Part shown: piece by piece, positions 45,950 to 57,057 of the stretch | Layout: the number at the start of each line of letters is the position of its first letter | Position numbering within the stretch: the first letter of the stretch is position 1 | Assembly: GCF_023091745.1 (NCBI RefSeq) | Contig: NC_068928.1 | Coordinates: forward strand, 10,682,001-10,746,000 | DNA from: Budorcas taxicolor | Lineage: Eukaryota > Chordata > Mammalia > Artiodactyla > Bovidae | Length of the DNA stretch: 64,000 bases | Direction of reading: 5' to 3' | Made by a program: the position numbers and the translations under genes | The notes under the pieces: generated by a model | Told to the model about the DNA's origin: nothing | The model's database searches: none | Seen by the model: the letters and a program-made list of their open reading frames with translations, nothing else

Positions 45950-46108
45950 GACTCTGTACTTAAAATCATCAAACAACTCTGCAAAATTGGTATCATTATT
46001 TTTATTTTACGGATAAGGACACCGAGGCTCTGAAAAGTCACTGACTTTCGCAAGGCCACTGAGCTGGTAAATAGCAAAGCCAAGTTCTGCCTTTCTACAC
46101 GTCCCCAG
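45950..46108 (-). mobile_element. MIR SINE in the TUBD1 upstream region
   Basis: TTTATTTTACGGATAAGGAC then GGCCACTGAGCTGGTAAATA, reverse MIR core. May lie in or beside the TUBD1 noncoding exon. Confidence 0.65.
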
Positions 46109-46129
46109 GAACTCCCCATTAACCCCACT

Positions 46130-46628
46130 CACTGGCAACCGCAGGACCATCCGTTTCTGTCGGGTTCAAACTTCACGGGGGCAACATTTTCCTAATGCGC
46201 AGGCTCACTTTCCATACCGAAAAAACTACAGGGAACGAATGCGCATGTTCCACATACAAGCAGATTTGTTGTGGTTTTTCTCCCTCCGGCCCCCCTCCCC
46301 ATTCAGAAAGGTTAATTACGCATGTTCACTTTATCAACTTCGGACACAGCACGCATGCTCACTGTCCATCGGGCTTTAGCTGACTCTGCGCATGATCTAG
46401 CTTCCAAGCGAGGCTTCGGCAGCGCTTCTGCGCATGCTTCTGCCAGTACCTGGCCCAGGTGGCGGCATTGCGCATGTCCGTTGCCCATAGCTCGGCTTCA
46501 CGGAGTCCTGTGCGCATGCCTCGGTGCCGAACTTGAGGAGCCAGTCTGGGGCCTAGGCGCAGACGCACTGAGCCCCAGCGGCCGGTGATGGCGGCAGCGG
46601 CGGCGGTGGCTGCGGCGGGTCCGGGCCC
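46130..46628. promoter_or_regulatory. divergent TUBD1/RPS6KB1 promoter
   Basis: The two genes are head to head with start codons 1.37 kb apart (45256 and 46629). The interval rises in GC toward RPS6KB1 and merges with a CpG island. It carries a run of TGCGCATG-like motifs (46196-46560) that match NRF1 half-sites, a common driver of TATA-less housekeeping promoters. No convincing TATA box. Start sites are not placed. The TUBD1 noncoding exon 1 should be here; a possible donor reads GTAAGG at 45904-45899 (-). Confidence 0.7.
46196..46560. repeat. degenerate ~40-bp promoter repeat with TGCGCATG motifs
   Basis: Motifs at 46196 (TGCGCAGG), 46240 (TGCGCATG), 46317 (TACGCATG), 46350 (CACGCATG), 46387, 46429, 46469 and 46511 (TGCGCATG), and 46554 (TAGGCGCAG). 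Spacings 44, 77, 33, 37, 42, 40, 42, 43. Units at 46196, 46317 and 46350 also share a downstream YTCACTKTCCAT-like segment. Confidence 0.7.
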
Positions 46629-46632
46629 ATGA
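46588..46632 (+). CDS. upstream ORF of RPS6KB1, 14 codons
   Basis: ATG at 46588, then MAAAAAVAAAGPGP and TGA at 46630-46632. The stop overlaps the RPS6KB1 start as ATGA, in a different frame. Context GTGATGG has G at -3 and G at +4, so it is a plausible initiation site. Whether it is inside the mRNA depends on the unmapped start site. Possible role: translational control of the kinase by termination-reinitiation (inference). Confidence 0.5.
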   Translation: MAAAAAVAAAGPGP

Positions 46633-46769
46633 GGCGACGACGGAGGCGGGACGGTTTCTACCCAGCGCCGGACTTCCGAGACAGGGAAGCTGAGGACATG
46701 GCAGGGGTGTTTGACATAGACCTGGACCAGCCGGAGGACGCGGGCTCTGAGGATGAGCTGGAGGAGGGG
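46629..46769 (+). CDS. RPS6KB1: RPS6KB1 coding exon 1
   Basis: 47 codons, MRRRRRRDGFYPAPDF to SEDELEEG; donor GTGAGG within a G-rich run. Contains two in-frame starts, 46629 (p85) and 46698 (p70). The FDIDL TOS motif is just after the second. Confidence 0.96.
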
Positions 46770-49700
46770 GTGAGGCCCGGGGTCCCCGGGGGTGGGGTGG
46801 GGGGGCGCCCGAGGTGACAGGGCCGGGGCGGCGGCGCGGGCCCGGGAAAGCCCGGCGCGTCCGAGGGCGCGGAGACCCGGGGCTGAGGGGCGCGAGTCGT
46901 TCCTGGAGATCCAGGAGGAGCCGAGGCGCCGCGCGGCCCGGAGCGGGGCAGCGGGTGGGGAGGACCTGGCCCTCAGGTGTGAGGCCGCTGCTGGGCTTGC
47001 AGGTGCCGGTCGCACCCCTCGCCCCGGATGAGCGCAGCCGGGAGCAGCCCGTGGAGGGGACGGGGACAGGCGCGCGCGGAGGACTTGCTCGGAGCCCCGG
47101 GACCTGAGTGTGCGGGGCGCGCGTGCTGCAAGCGTGTGCGTGTGCGGGGGGGAGGGGGACTGCGTTTGCTGGGTGTCCCTTAAGTGCAGGTGAAGCGCGG
47201 AAGGGTGTCCCTTCGACTGTAAGATTTCGTGTTGCATCTTCAGACGTCCCACAACCACCTCTCTTCTCGGCCTGTCGCTTCTCTCCTAGGAAGCGCTCAG
47301 CTGTTAGAAGTGACAGCTGAAAACTTCTGTCGGGAGTAGCGCTGCCGCTGCAGTTACAGCCACCAGGAGTTTTATTTCGGGAGCAAGGGGGCTCTGCTGC
47401 ATCTTCCAGGGTTTGTTTGTTTGCTTTTTTTTTTTTTTTTTAATTTAAAAAACCCCTTCCGTGTGACTTAAAAATAATTTATAACGACACACGGCGTTTG
47501 TAACTTACTTTTCCCTTAGTTGTAGATGTCTATATTTTTTTCCGAAATACTTGATGTAATTTTGGGGTGGAAAAAAACCAACGTTGACAGCTGTGATTTG
47601 GCTTGCCAAAAATAAATTGCTTGAACTGAGACTTGTGAATGGTGGTGTGAGGGCTTTCCTTGCTGTAATTTAGGGTGCTAAATTTAGAATTGTTTTTCCT
47701 AAATGCATAGTTCGTTTTTACCTTTGCTGTCTTAGTTATTCTTTATTCAGGATAAATTTATTGCAAAATCACAAGTTGTACCTGACGTTCACAAATAGTG
47801 TTGTCACGTTAAATCACTGATTCTGGGGCAAATGACCATCAGTGATAACCTCATGATAATTTAAGTTGTAAATTCCATTGTCTAGATGAGTACATGGGTT
47901 TATGACTTAAGTCAGATGTTTGCTCTAACTACAGAAGGGGCCTCCGTTTTTACCCCCACCCTATCTCCTCCCTCTGGCAAGTAAGTTGTTTCCTGCTTGT
48001 TGACAGAAGATGCTATATACCTTAAACACTTTAGGAAAATAGGTTTTATAGAACAGAAATGCTCTTCTTATCAGTTGAGTCTAAATCGAAATCAGGCAGT
48101 GTGGGTAGTGTGGAAGATGGGTATTGAGATATATACTCTTTTTTTTTTTTTTTTTTTTTGTGGCTGCACAGCACAGCTAGTGGAATCTTAGTTCCCCTAC
48201 CAGGGACTGAACCCAAGCCCTGGCAGTGAAAGTGCCAAATCCTAACCATTGGACCGATAGGGAATTCCCCGATGTATGTTTTTCGTATGCTTACATATGG
48301 AATTTCAGTTAGGCTTTCAATGGAACAAATATGGGATTACTTTCATTACATATAACATACTCTCATCAGTTATATTGGCTCCATATGGCAGTGGCTTGGG
48401 AGCGAAGCAGGGGAGGAAAAGATAAGGGTGCTTTATAGCAATAAAATCTTCACCAGTTGAACTGATAAAATTTCCAGACCTTGGGTTTATTATGAGCTGA
48501 AACTAAAATACCGTCTTTAAGATTCTTGCTATGAACTAGGACCCCTCTTGAATGTTTGTTCTGCTGGGTACAGGCAAATAGAATTTTGAGCAGGTGTGGA
48601 AGAGGAGGTCAGAGAAATTGGTGGAAGTAGGAAAGAGAAGGAAATATGACTACTACCCTAGGGAGAGGCGCTTTAATTACAAAGGTAATTAAAGAGGATT
48701 TTGAGGAAGAGGCTTCAGCAAAATATATCTAACATAGCAGTGCTTTTGGAGTTGAAAATGTTTCTTTTGAGTGTGTTATTCTAAGAGATGCAAGGTGGAC
48801 AAGCAAAGAGTTGGAGTGGAATTGGGTTGGCCACCCAAGGAGAGTCAGTGACATCCAGGTTTCTCTATAGGTTTTAAAATTCTGAAAAATGAGAGAAATT
48901 TAGATTCTTAGAAAGTCTGACTACTGTGGATTTCTAATAATATAATTAGAATCCTGTCTGTTTGTGAATTTATATCCTTTAGTGTGTCCCTCCATCAGGC
49001 GCTCAGTCGTATCCAACTCTTTGTAACACCGTGGACTGTAGCACACCAGGCTGCTGTGTCCACGGGATTCCCAGGCAAGAAATCCTGCCAATTTCCTCCT
49101 TCAGGGGATCTTCCCAACCCAGGGATCTAACCCGAGTCTTCTACGTCTCCTGTATTGCAGGCGGATTCTTTACCCCTGAGCCACTGGGGAAGCCCCCATC
49201 CTTTAGTACACAAGCTTTTAAAACATTCGTGCATATCAGAGTAGCCTCACATCCTCATTTTACAGAAAGGAAACTGAGGCATCAACCAGGGATATGATTG
49301 CCCAAGACCACGGAGGTAACTAGTGGTAGTATCTTCTGACACAATTCAGTAAGCTCCATTGCATAGCTTCTTCACTGCATTCACTAGTCTTGTTTGTAAT
49401 GTACCTGTTTGTGGTGTGTCTGACCGAATTCAGATCCTTCCAGCCATGCTCCCTGACTGCATGGTCTCAAATAAATTGCTTAATCTCTCAGACTAAAGAC
49501 TCAGAAAAAAGACTTTTTTCTTCTCCATAAAATGAAGACTATATGAGATAGAGTATATCAAGTACTCTCAAAATATCCTGGCACATTATGTAGTTAGCTG
49601 GTTTATGGAAATAGAGCTTGTCAGTGTTAACTGATTGCCAAGGAACCAATCATTCAAGTTTCCCCTCATCTGTACATAAAGACATAATAATAAATGCAGT

Positions 49701-52700
49701 TATACTAGGGGTACTGCCTTTTTAGAACAGTAGTTTGTTTCTTTCCTTCCTTGCTTTCTTTCTCTTTGTCGTTGGTCCTGTTTAGAAATACACCGCCCGC
49801 CCTTTTTAATAATTTTTGGCCGTGCTGGGTCTTTGTTGCTGTGTGCGGCTCTCTCTAGCTGCAGAAAGCAGGGGCTGCTCTCTAGTTGCGGGGCCACGGC
49901 TCCTTTAGCTGTGGAGCACGGGGTCTGGGCACAAGGGCTTCGGTGGCTGTGGCGTGTGGGCTTAGCTGCCTCGTAGCATGTGGAATCTTCCCAGGCCAGG
50001 GGTTGAACTTGTGTCCCCTGCGTTGGCAGGCCGATTCTTAACCACTGGACCACCAGGGAAGTCCTAGAGATACCTACTTTTTAGGTATGTTACACTGAGT
50101 GAATCTGTGTTAGTGAATGTATGTATTTATAGTAAACAGATATATTTACATGGCACAGTTAATTTTTCAGTGACTAAAAGATGAGAATTAGTGAGTTTTA
50201 AGTACTATATTAAAACCAGTGGTTGAAAGGGTTTTTGTTTTTCTGTTTCATTGGTGATAATGTAACTTGGGAATAGAATTGAAACGAAGGGAAAGTTTTC
50301 CTTTAGAAATTTTCATTAGAAAATGTTGGAAACCTCTGCTTTCTGTGAAGACACAGGTTAAAAGAGTAAAAGAAAATTGTTAATGCAACTTAAAAAAATC
50401 ATGAAATTTTTACTCTGCTAGTTAAAAATTTGAAATAGAGACTTACTGCCAAATTTCAGATTAGTAGATTTTTATTGAGCAAAAAGTTTTTAAAATTTTT
50501 AGTGTTTTGAAAAATAAAGTTTTAAAACCTGAAAAAAAAGAAAAATAGTGCTATATAGATAGTATGTATTCAGATGTTCATGATTATTAATATCTCAATA
50601 CATGCATTTTATTAGATACTTACTGTAATGTACTTTTAAATACCCCAGTATTTGAGGCCAGATTTACTTCTTTCCCCCAGATTACTGAACCTTATTTTAT
50701 AAGGAAATATCTGTGAACAGCCAGGCAAGTGGATAAATGATTTAATGAATATTTAGATTAAGGATATTTTTCACCCATTCTGTAACAATTTATTTAAAAC
50801 TTTTTAAACAGTTTATTTAAATTTTTATAAAATTGGGACTTATGGCATATTAACTTGAATTTATATATAATTTTAATTTAAAACTTTGCAAAAAGTCATT
50901 CTGATGGGCTAGTTTGAAACAGTTACCTTCTATAGTACCTTATTGTTTAGTCACTAAGTCCTGCGTCCAGCTCTTTTGTGACCCCATGGACTGCAGCCTG
51001 CCTGGCTCCTGCATCCATGGAATTCTCCAGATGAAACTGAGGGAGTGGATTGCCGTTTTCTTCTCCAGGGGATCTTCCCAATCCAGGGATTGACCATGCG
51101 TCTCCTGCATTGGCAGGAGAATTCTTCACCCTGAGCCACAATGGGGAGAATTCTACTTTGTCAATTGTAGTGGCACAGACACAAAAAAGCATTAGATGCG
51201 TCATAAAGCTTAAGGTAGAAAAAAAAATCTGAATAAAGTTTCCTGTGAAGGATAACCATCAGCATATCCTGTAGAATAGCTTGGTGTTTCTGGTGTTGGA
51301 CTTCTAGATACCATTGAGTAGCAGAAAAAAAATTGTGCCTCAAAATGCTTGTGCTCCAGAGGTAACGGTAGGAAGTTCTAAGCCCAGGTGCAGGTGGCAA
51401 GACAGGCCTGGCTGACTCCGGAAGTGAAACATAGCCGCAGGGCATGTGGCTTCTTTCTAGGTGGCTTCAAAGTCCTGGCTCAGTGTTAATCACTCTGTAG
51501 TCTTTAATTTAAAATTAAGTAAAGTGAATATTAAAGATAAAGCAATTATATAATACGAATTTTATAGAAGTTGGCCTTTTGTCTTTAAAGTAAAGTCATC
51601 ATAGGTGATTGTATGAAGCCCCAGAGACCCCCCCAAAAAATCCTTTAATGATAACCACCCCTGCCTGCCCCTCCCACGCAAAAGAAGCTGTATCAAGTTG
51701 AAACTGCAAGTATTTTTTTCCCTTTATACCGCATCCCCCCCCACCCTGTTTGCCTATGTCTAATCATGAGACATACATCCTTGGTGTTAGACTTCATCCT
51801 GAGTTGTTCACACTGTGAGCAAGTTCTGACTAAAACACTTGTTTTGAGAGCGCATTTGACCACCCATTATGTAAAAATACTGTCCATTTCCTTTGTATAT
51901 CATGACTGTGTACTGGTATCTTTGAAGAAAGATGAGGTCACCTAAATTCATTGAATTATTCCAAAATTCTTAATAAAAACTTTAAAACTTCTAATTTTTT
52001 GGTGCCTGTGATAGAAATTGAGAGTTCATAATCAGACTGTATTTAAGAATACTCCTTTTAAAGCTATGTTTTATAATACTAATGACTGAGTTTCTGCTGC
52101 CAGGTTATATTTTAGAGTTCAGTGACTTTTAGTATATTTTTGGCGTTATACAGCCATCACTGTAATTTAGTTTTAGCACATTTCTGTCGCCCTCAACAGA
52201 AACTCCGGGCCCACTCACAGTCTCTCCTCACTGCCATCCCCAACCCTCAGCAGCCACTAGTCTGCTTCCCATACCTGTAAATTTGCCTTTTCTGGAGCGT
52301 CCATAAGTGGACTTATATAATATGTGGCCTTTTGTGTTTGGCTTCTTTCACGCAAGTTAATGATTTAAGGATCATCTTTGTTGTAGTATATTTCAGTATT
52401 TAATTCCTTTTTATAGCCAAATAGTATTCCATTGTTAGTGTCAACGATGTTCATTTGAGTCGTTTCCATTTGGGGGCTATTGTAAATAGTACTGCTATGA
52501 ACATTTATGCCTGAGTCTTTGTGGAACATGTTATTTTCATTTCTCTTGGGTAGATACCAAGGAATAGATTGGCTGGATCATATGGTAAGTCTATGTTTAA
52601 TTTTTGAAGAAACTGCCTAACTTTTCCAAAGTGGTTATACCGTTTTACATTGCTGCCAGCAGTGTATGAGGGTTACAGTTTCTCTGCATCCTTGCCAAAC

Positions 52701-55700
52701 TTGGTTTTTGGGGGTTTTTTTTTTTGGTCTTTTTAATTGTAGCTATCCTAGTTGATGTGAAGTGATATCTCAATATAGTTTTGGCTTTTACTTCCCTAAG
52801 GGCTAATGATATTGAACGTACTTTCATGTGACTTTTGGCCACTTAGCTTCTTTGTGGAAATGCCTGTTCAGATCCTAACCTATTTTTTTTTAAGTGGGTT
52901 ACTTATTTTTTTTATTATTGAGTTGTAGAAGTTCTTTCTATGTTCTTATTTTATGAATTGTGAAGATGTACTCTCTCCTAGTTCTTCTAAGAATTTTATG
53001 GTTTATAGTTTTAGTTCTTACATTTAGGTCTGTGATCCATTTTTACGCATGGTGTGAAGGTAAGGATCCAAAGTAGATGTTCACATGTGGATATGCATTT
53101 GCCCAGAACTGTCATTTATTGAAACAAGTCTCTCTCCCATTGAATTTTCTTAGCATCTTTGTCAAAAATCAGTTGACCATAAATGGAAGGGTTTATTCTA
53201 CGCTCTCATTTCTATTTCATTGATTTATATTTCTGTCCTTATGCCAGTACCACACTGCATTAATTGCTGTTGCTTCATAGTACATTTTGAAATCAGGACA
53301 TGTAAGTCCCCCAACTTTGTTCTCCTTTTTCAAGACTGTTTTTCACCCTACCCCCACCTCCCGCCCTTGGTTTTCTGAGTGAATTTTAGGATAAGTTTGG
53401 CAGTTTCTGCAAGAAAGGAACAAGGTGTTTTTAAAAGATTGAGTTGAATCTGTCAACCAAGTTGTTTAGTATCGCCGTCTTAACAATATTAAGTTGTCTG
53501 ATCCATGAACATGGAATATCTTTTGATTTATTTAGGTCTTTTAAAATTTCTTTCAGCAGTGTTTTTGGAGTTATCAAATATTGAAACCTTGCACTTCTTT
53601 TGTTAAATTTATTTCTAAGTATTTTATTCTATTGATGCCACTGTGAATGGAGTTATCTTAATTTCATTTTTGAATTGTTCATTTTGCTAGTGTACAGAGG
53701 GTTAAATTAAGTTTTGCACTCATTTATACTATGGTCAGAATAAATGTTTGGCCAGTATGACTCCACACAATTTGAGAGTGTTGCTTAACCGTTTTGCCTT
53801 GATCAGCCATATCATTCATGACAATATCTTGGAATGGTTGTGGTTACTTAGGCTTGGTTAGGTTGCAGTTACATAAGGTTTCTAGCATTATGTTAGTCTT
53901 ATCAAAAGCATGTCAAAATAACTTTTTATAAGTCATTTGATTAACTCAGAATGTGGTACCTTTAGTTTAATAAAATATAGAATACATATTTTGAATACGT
54001 GTAATTTTTGAAGGAGAAATCACCTGGTTTTGTTTGTAGATCATTGATGAGTAGCATCTATAGCTTAGTTGTCACATAAAATGGAAAGTGAAATCCCCTT
54101 AATATTGTTTGTGTGCTTTACTTTTTTCATCACCACATTTACCTGTTAATAAAGTATAGAGAATTTGTAAGCTGACGTCTTTCATTCATTCTCCTTCAGT
54201 AATGGGGTGAAGCATTAAATTTTTAAAATTCTTGTTTATGGGATTATTTATTTTTAAAACTTTAACATATTTTTCAGGGTCAGTTAAATGAAAGCATGGA
54301 CCATGGGGGAGTTGGACCATATGAACTGTAAGTATATTTGAAAAGGTTTCACTGTGCTGTCTCTTTTTAATTTTATATCAGCTCCAGTTTACAGCCATCA
54401 TGTGATTTTAATAACCTATTCTTACATATATAGTCATACAGAGACTTGGTTTACTGAGCTTCGCACCAATATGAAAACATATCCTTCATGTATGGATTTT
54501 GAGAAGAAGATTATTAAAATTCGGAGTATTCTGAATATGAGTCTGACTTGTGTAAAAGATTTTTATTAGTTTAATATGGAGAACTACCTTTTCCTACTGA
54601 ACAATAAAAATTTTAGAAATGCTCCCCAAATCAAATGCTTCTTGTTTTGCTTGTAATGCATCATCTAAACAGAGATTTGTGCATTCTTGTGTCATTCTGG
54701 GAAAGCTTCATTAGTTGAAAAGTTTTTTAATCTGCTCTGTATCCCACCTTCAAGTAAAAAGCCTTGGATTGTGGGGAAACTAAGATCACTCATAGAAAGC
54801 ATTTAAAGGACAGATAAATTGCCACCCTTTTTGGAACCTTTAAATTAAGTATATATGGAAAGATGCATGGTTATAATTTATTAACAAGAATTTTTAGCTG
54901 AAAACTTGCACTGATTGGGTACATTTAGAAAATGCTTAGATTTTCTGCTGACGTTGCCAAATACAGTTGGATAATATCTAATCTCAGACATTTTGAATAA
55001 ACTAAATTTGAATAACTAGAAGACTTTTTTCCTTTGTCAGCTTACTAAATTTGTTCTAATTCATCTTAGTTTGGGAATACTTGATGCTTATGAAAATCAA
55101 TAATCAGTAGCACATTCTGTAAACAAGCAGATCAGCAGACAGTTCTCAAGCCACCCTAATCTTGACCTACCATGTCATCGAATCATTAGTTAACTTAGAG
55201 CACAGATACTAAATTTGCTATCATGTACTTTTTTCCTTTTACTTAATTGGAGTATAATTCTCATTCTAACAATATGCTGAAGGTAATTTAACTTTTCGCA
55301 CACTTACTTTTGGTTTTGCTTTTCTCCCCAGTGGCATGGAGCATTGTGAGAAATTTGAAATCTCAGAAACTAGTGTGAACAGAGGGCCAGAAAAAATCAG
55401 ACCAGAATGTTTTGAGCTACTTCGAGTACTTGGTAAAGGGGGCTATGGAAAGGTAGGAAGTATTTTGAAATGAGAGCTGTTTTTGTCTGTCTTGGGTAGA
55501 TTAATGTTTACACCCTGTTCCCAGCTGTCTTCAGTCTTTGTAAGCTCTCAGCAAAGGACACGCTATATTATTTGAGCAATGTATAGCAGCTCTCCTCCTC
55601 TTAAACCACCATTCACATAAAAGCCCAGCACTTTGTGGGTACTCAGTCAATATTTATAGAATAAATAAATAGGCAGCTGGGCTAGGGAGTGTCTGTTACT

Positions 55701-57057
55701 AGAGGATTCATTCCTTCCTTTTGCTAAATGGTACTGACTGTAGGTATTCTTTTAAAAAACAAACTACTCCTTACTTTCAAGAGGCATGGCACATTAGATT
55801 GGTATCTATTACTGAGACCTTAATCTAAATTGATTTTCTTTGACTTGCAGTATTCACAGCAATAGAGTTAGGGAAGTTGAAGAATTTAAGAGAGGTGAAG
55901 AAAAATGAAGAACATCTCTTGGTTTCATAGTTTGCCAGAAGCTTTCTAATTTAAGACCTCACCTTTGAGTGTTCTGTTCAAGAAAATTTGGACATTCCGT
56001 TTGCCATTCTTTTTCAAACGACAGAGTTTGGATAACATGTTAGTAGTTAAGATTAAGCTTGAGAACTATTTATGCTATTGTGTAGTGTTCATTTTTACAA
56101 AACATGGCATTTGTAGTTTATTCTTAGGCTTCAGGACACATTCTCATAGGTTTTAATCATTGTGAATGTGTAACACATGCGCTGTGAATCTCGTATTTTA
56201 GCTGTTGCGTGAAAGGATATTATGGCTAATCATTTTAAGGCATAAGTAATTCATGTCAAATATTATTAAACAGTTATATGTGAAGCATCTCTGAAAATTT
56301 ATGAGCTATTTTATAATTTCTGTGTCTAGGAAACATGATTATAGTTTTTTCTATGCAAATTTGGATTTTATAAAGTAACATGGAGTGCTTGTTATAACAG
56401 AGTGCGTTATTAGATGGTAATGACCAACTTTGCCACCAGATGTCAGCAGAATAAACAGGAAGGTTCTGTGTTGTATGACAGTTTTCACTGCTAAGGACTT
56501 CCTAGGTAGCTCAGCTGGCCAAGAATCCTCCTGCAATGCAGGAGAACCCAGTTCGATCCCTGGGAAGTAAAGATCCCCTAAAGGGACACGCTACCCACTC
56601 CGGTTTTCTTGGGCTTCTCTGGTGGCTCAGACGGTAAAGAATTTGCCTGCAATGTGGGAGCCCTGGGTTGGGAAGATCCCCTGGAGGAGAGCATGGCAAC
56701 CCACTCCAGTATTCTTGCCTGGAGAATCCCCAAGGACAGAGAAGCCAGGTGGGCTACAGTTCCTGGGGTCGCAAAGAATCGGACACGACCGAGTGATTAA
56801 GCACACTACTAAATCTTGAATGTAGTCTGGCCCTTTCAGCTCATCATTTTTGTGCACAGTCCTTGATGGTGCTAGTTTCTGTAAGAATATAGACTGCTAT
56901 ATCATTTGCTTCGTTTACTTAGGAATTAAGGGACTGTGACTTAACATAGTTTAGCTTTTAATAACACAGACTTTTATTTTTCATCCAGGTTTTTCAAGTA
57001 CGAAAAGTAACAGGAGCAAATACCGGGAAAATATTTGCCATGAAGGTGCTTAAAAAG
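46629..57057 (+). CDS. RPS6KB1: RPS6KB1 (S6 kinase 1), first four coding exons, partial
   Basis: N-terminal 127 residues of ribosomal protein S6 kinase beta-1, the AGC Ser/Thr kinase activated by mTORC1 and PDK1 that phosphorylates RPS6, eIF4B and other translation factors. Exons: 46629-46769, 54278-54327, 55332-55452 and 56989-57057 (141+50+121+69 nt, all in phase, GT/AG borders). The Arg-rich start MRRRRRRDGFYPAPDF belongs to the long p85 form; Met24 (46698) starts the p70 form. The TOS motif FDIDL, which recruits raptor/mTORC1, is at residues 28-32. The kinase domain begins near F91, with glycine loop GKGGYGKV at 98-105 and the ATP-binding Lys in AMKVLKK at residue 123. Residues match human throughout. 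The next exon, expected to begin AMIVRNAKD, was not found before 64000, so intron 4 runs off the window. Confidence 0.97.
46766..46805 (+). other. RPS6KB1: G-quadruplex-capable G runs over the exon 1 donor
   Basis: Five G runs: 46766-46770, 46779-46782, 46788-46792, 46794-46797 and 46799-46805, separated by loops of 8, 5, 1 and 1 nt, on the transcribed-sense strand. The 5' splice site (46769/46770) lies in the first run. Folding is predicted, not shown. Confidence 0.6.
48138..48270 (-). mobile_element. CHR-type SINE
   Basis: Poly-T start, GTGGCTGCACAGCACAGCTA, and reverse head GGACCGATAGGGAATTCCCC. Confidence 0.88.
48985..49196 (-). mobile_element. Bov-tA SINE
   Basis: GTGGACTGTAGCACACCAGG body, GAGCCACTGGGGAAGCCCCC head. 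Confidence 0.92.
49235..49370 (-). mobile_element. MIR SINE
   Basis: CATTTTACAGAAAGGAAACT GAGGCATC, then CCAAGACCACGGAGGTAACT. Confidence 0.7.
49788..50066 (-). mobile_element. CHR-type SINE, long form
   Basis: GGCCGTGCTGGGTCTTTGTT through GGACCACCAGGGAAGTCCT. Confidence 0.9.
50940..51145 (-). mobile_element. Bov-tA SINE
   Basis: GACCCCATGGACTGCAGCCT body; TCTTCACCCTGAGCCACA head. Confidence 0.88.
52100..53700 (-). mobile_element. antisense L1 LINE, 3' 1.6 kb
   Basis: Inverted L1 3'UTR and ORF2 end: TAGCCAAATAGTATTCCATT, GGGTAGATACCAAGGAATAG, CAGCAGTGTATGAGGGTTAC. Many stops; dead. Confidence 0.82.
54278..54327 (+). CDS. RPS6KB1: RPS6KB1 coding exon 2
   Basis: 50 nt, encoding GQLNESMDHGGVGPYE plus two bases of Leu64. 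Acceptor ttttcag, donor GTAAGT. A short exon found by protein match and phase. Confidence 0.95.
55332..55452 (+). CDS. RPS6KB1: RPS6KB1 coding exon 3
   Basis: 121 nt, encoding GMEHCEKFEISETSVNRGPE through LLRVLGKGGYGK. Acceptor ctccccag, donor GTAGGA. Carries the start of the kinase domain and the glycine-rich loop. Confidence 0.96.
56495..56808 (+). mobile_element. Bov-tA with duplicated tRNA head
   Basis: Two heads (about 56495 and 56611) and one BovA body ending AATCGGACACGACCGAGTGA. About 180 bp upstream of RPS6KB1 exon 4. Confidence 0.9.
56989..57057 (+). CDS. RPS6KB1: RPS6KB1 coding exon 4
   Basis: 69 nt, 23 codons, from VFQVRKVTGANTGKIFAMKV to LKK; includes catalytic Lys123. Acceptor tcatccag, donor GTGATT. 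Only 180 bp downstream of a Bov-tA array. Confidence 0.96.

Larger units (their letters stand above)
46480..47170. other. RPS6KB1: CpG island at RPS6KB1 exon 1
   Basis: Very GC-rich with dense CpG dinucleotides, spanning the 5'UTR, exon 1 and the start of intron 1. It contrasts sharply with the AT-rich flanks. Limits are by eye. Confidence 0.8.
46770..54277 (+). other. RPS6KB1: RPS6KB1 intron 1
   Basis: 7.5 kb. Starts in the CpG island; then CHR (48138, 49788), Bov-tA (48985, 50940), MIR (49235) and a 1.6 kb antisense L1 (52100-53700). The stretches 47.2-48.1, 50.1-50.9 and 51.2-52.1 kb hold nothing I recognise. Confidence 0.8.

Noticed and set aside
46359..47258. 299-codon minus-strand ORF across the CpG island
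   Set aside because: It lies opposite RPS6KB1 exon 1; long open frames are expected in GC-rich DNA, and its Arg/Ala/Pro-rich text matches nothing I know. The frame is open only because CpG-rich sequence lacks stops.
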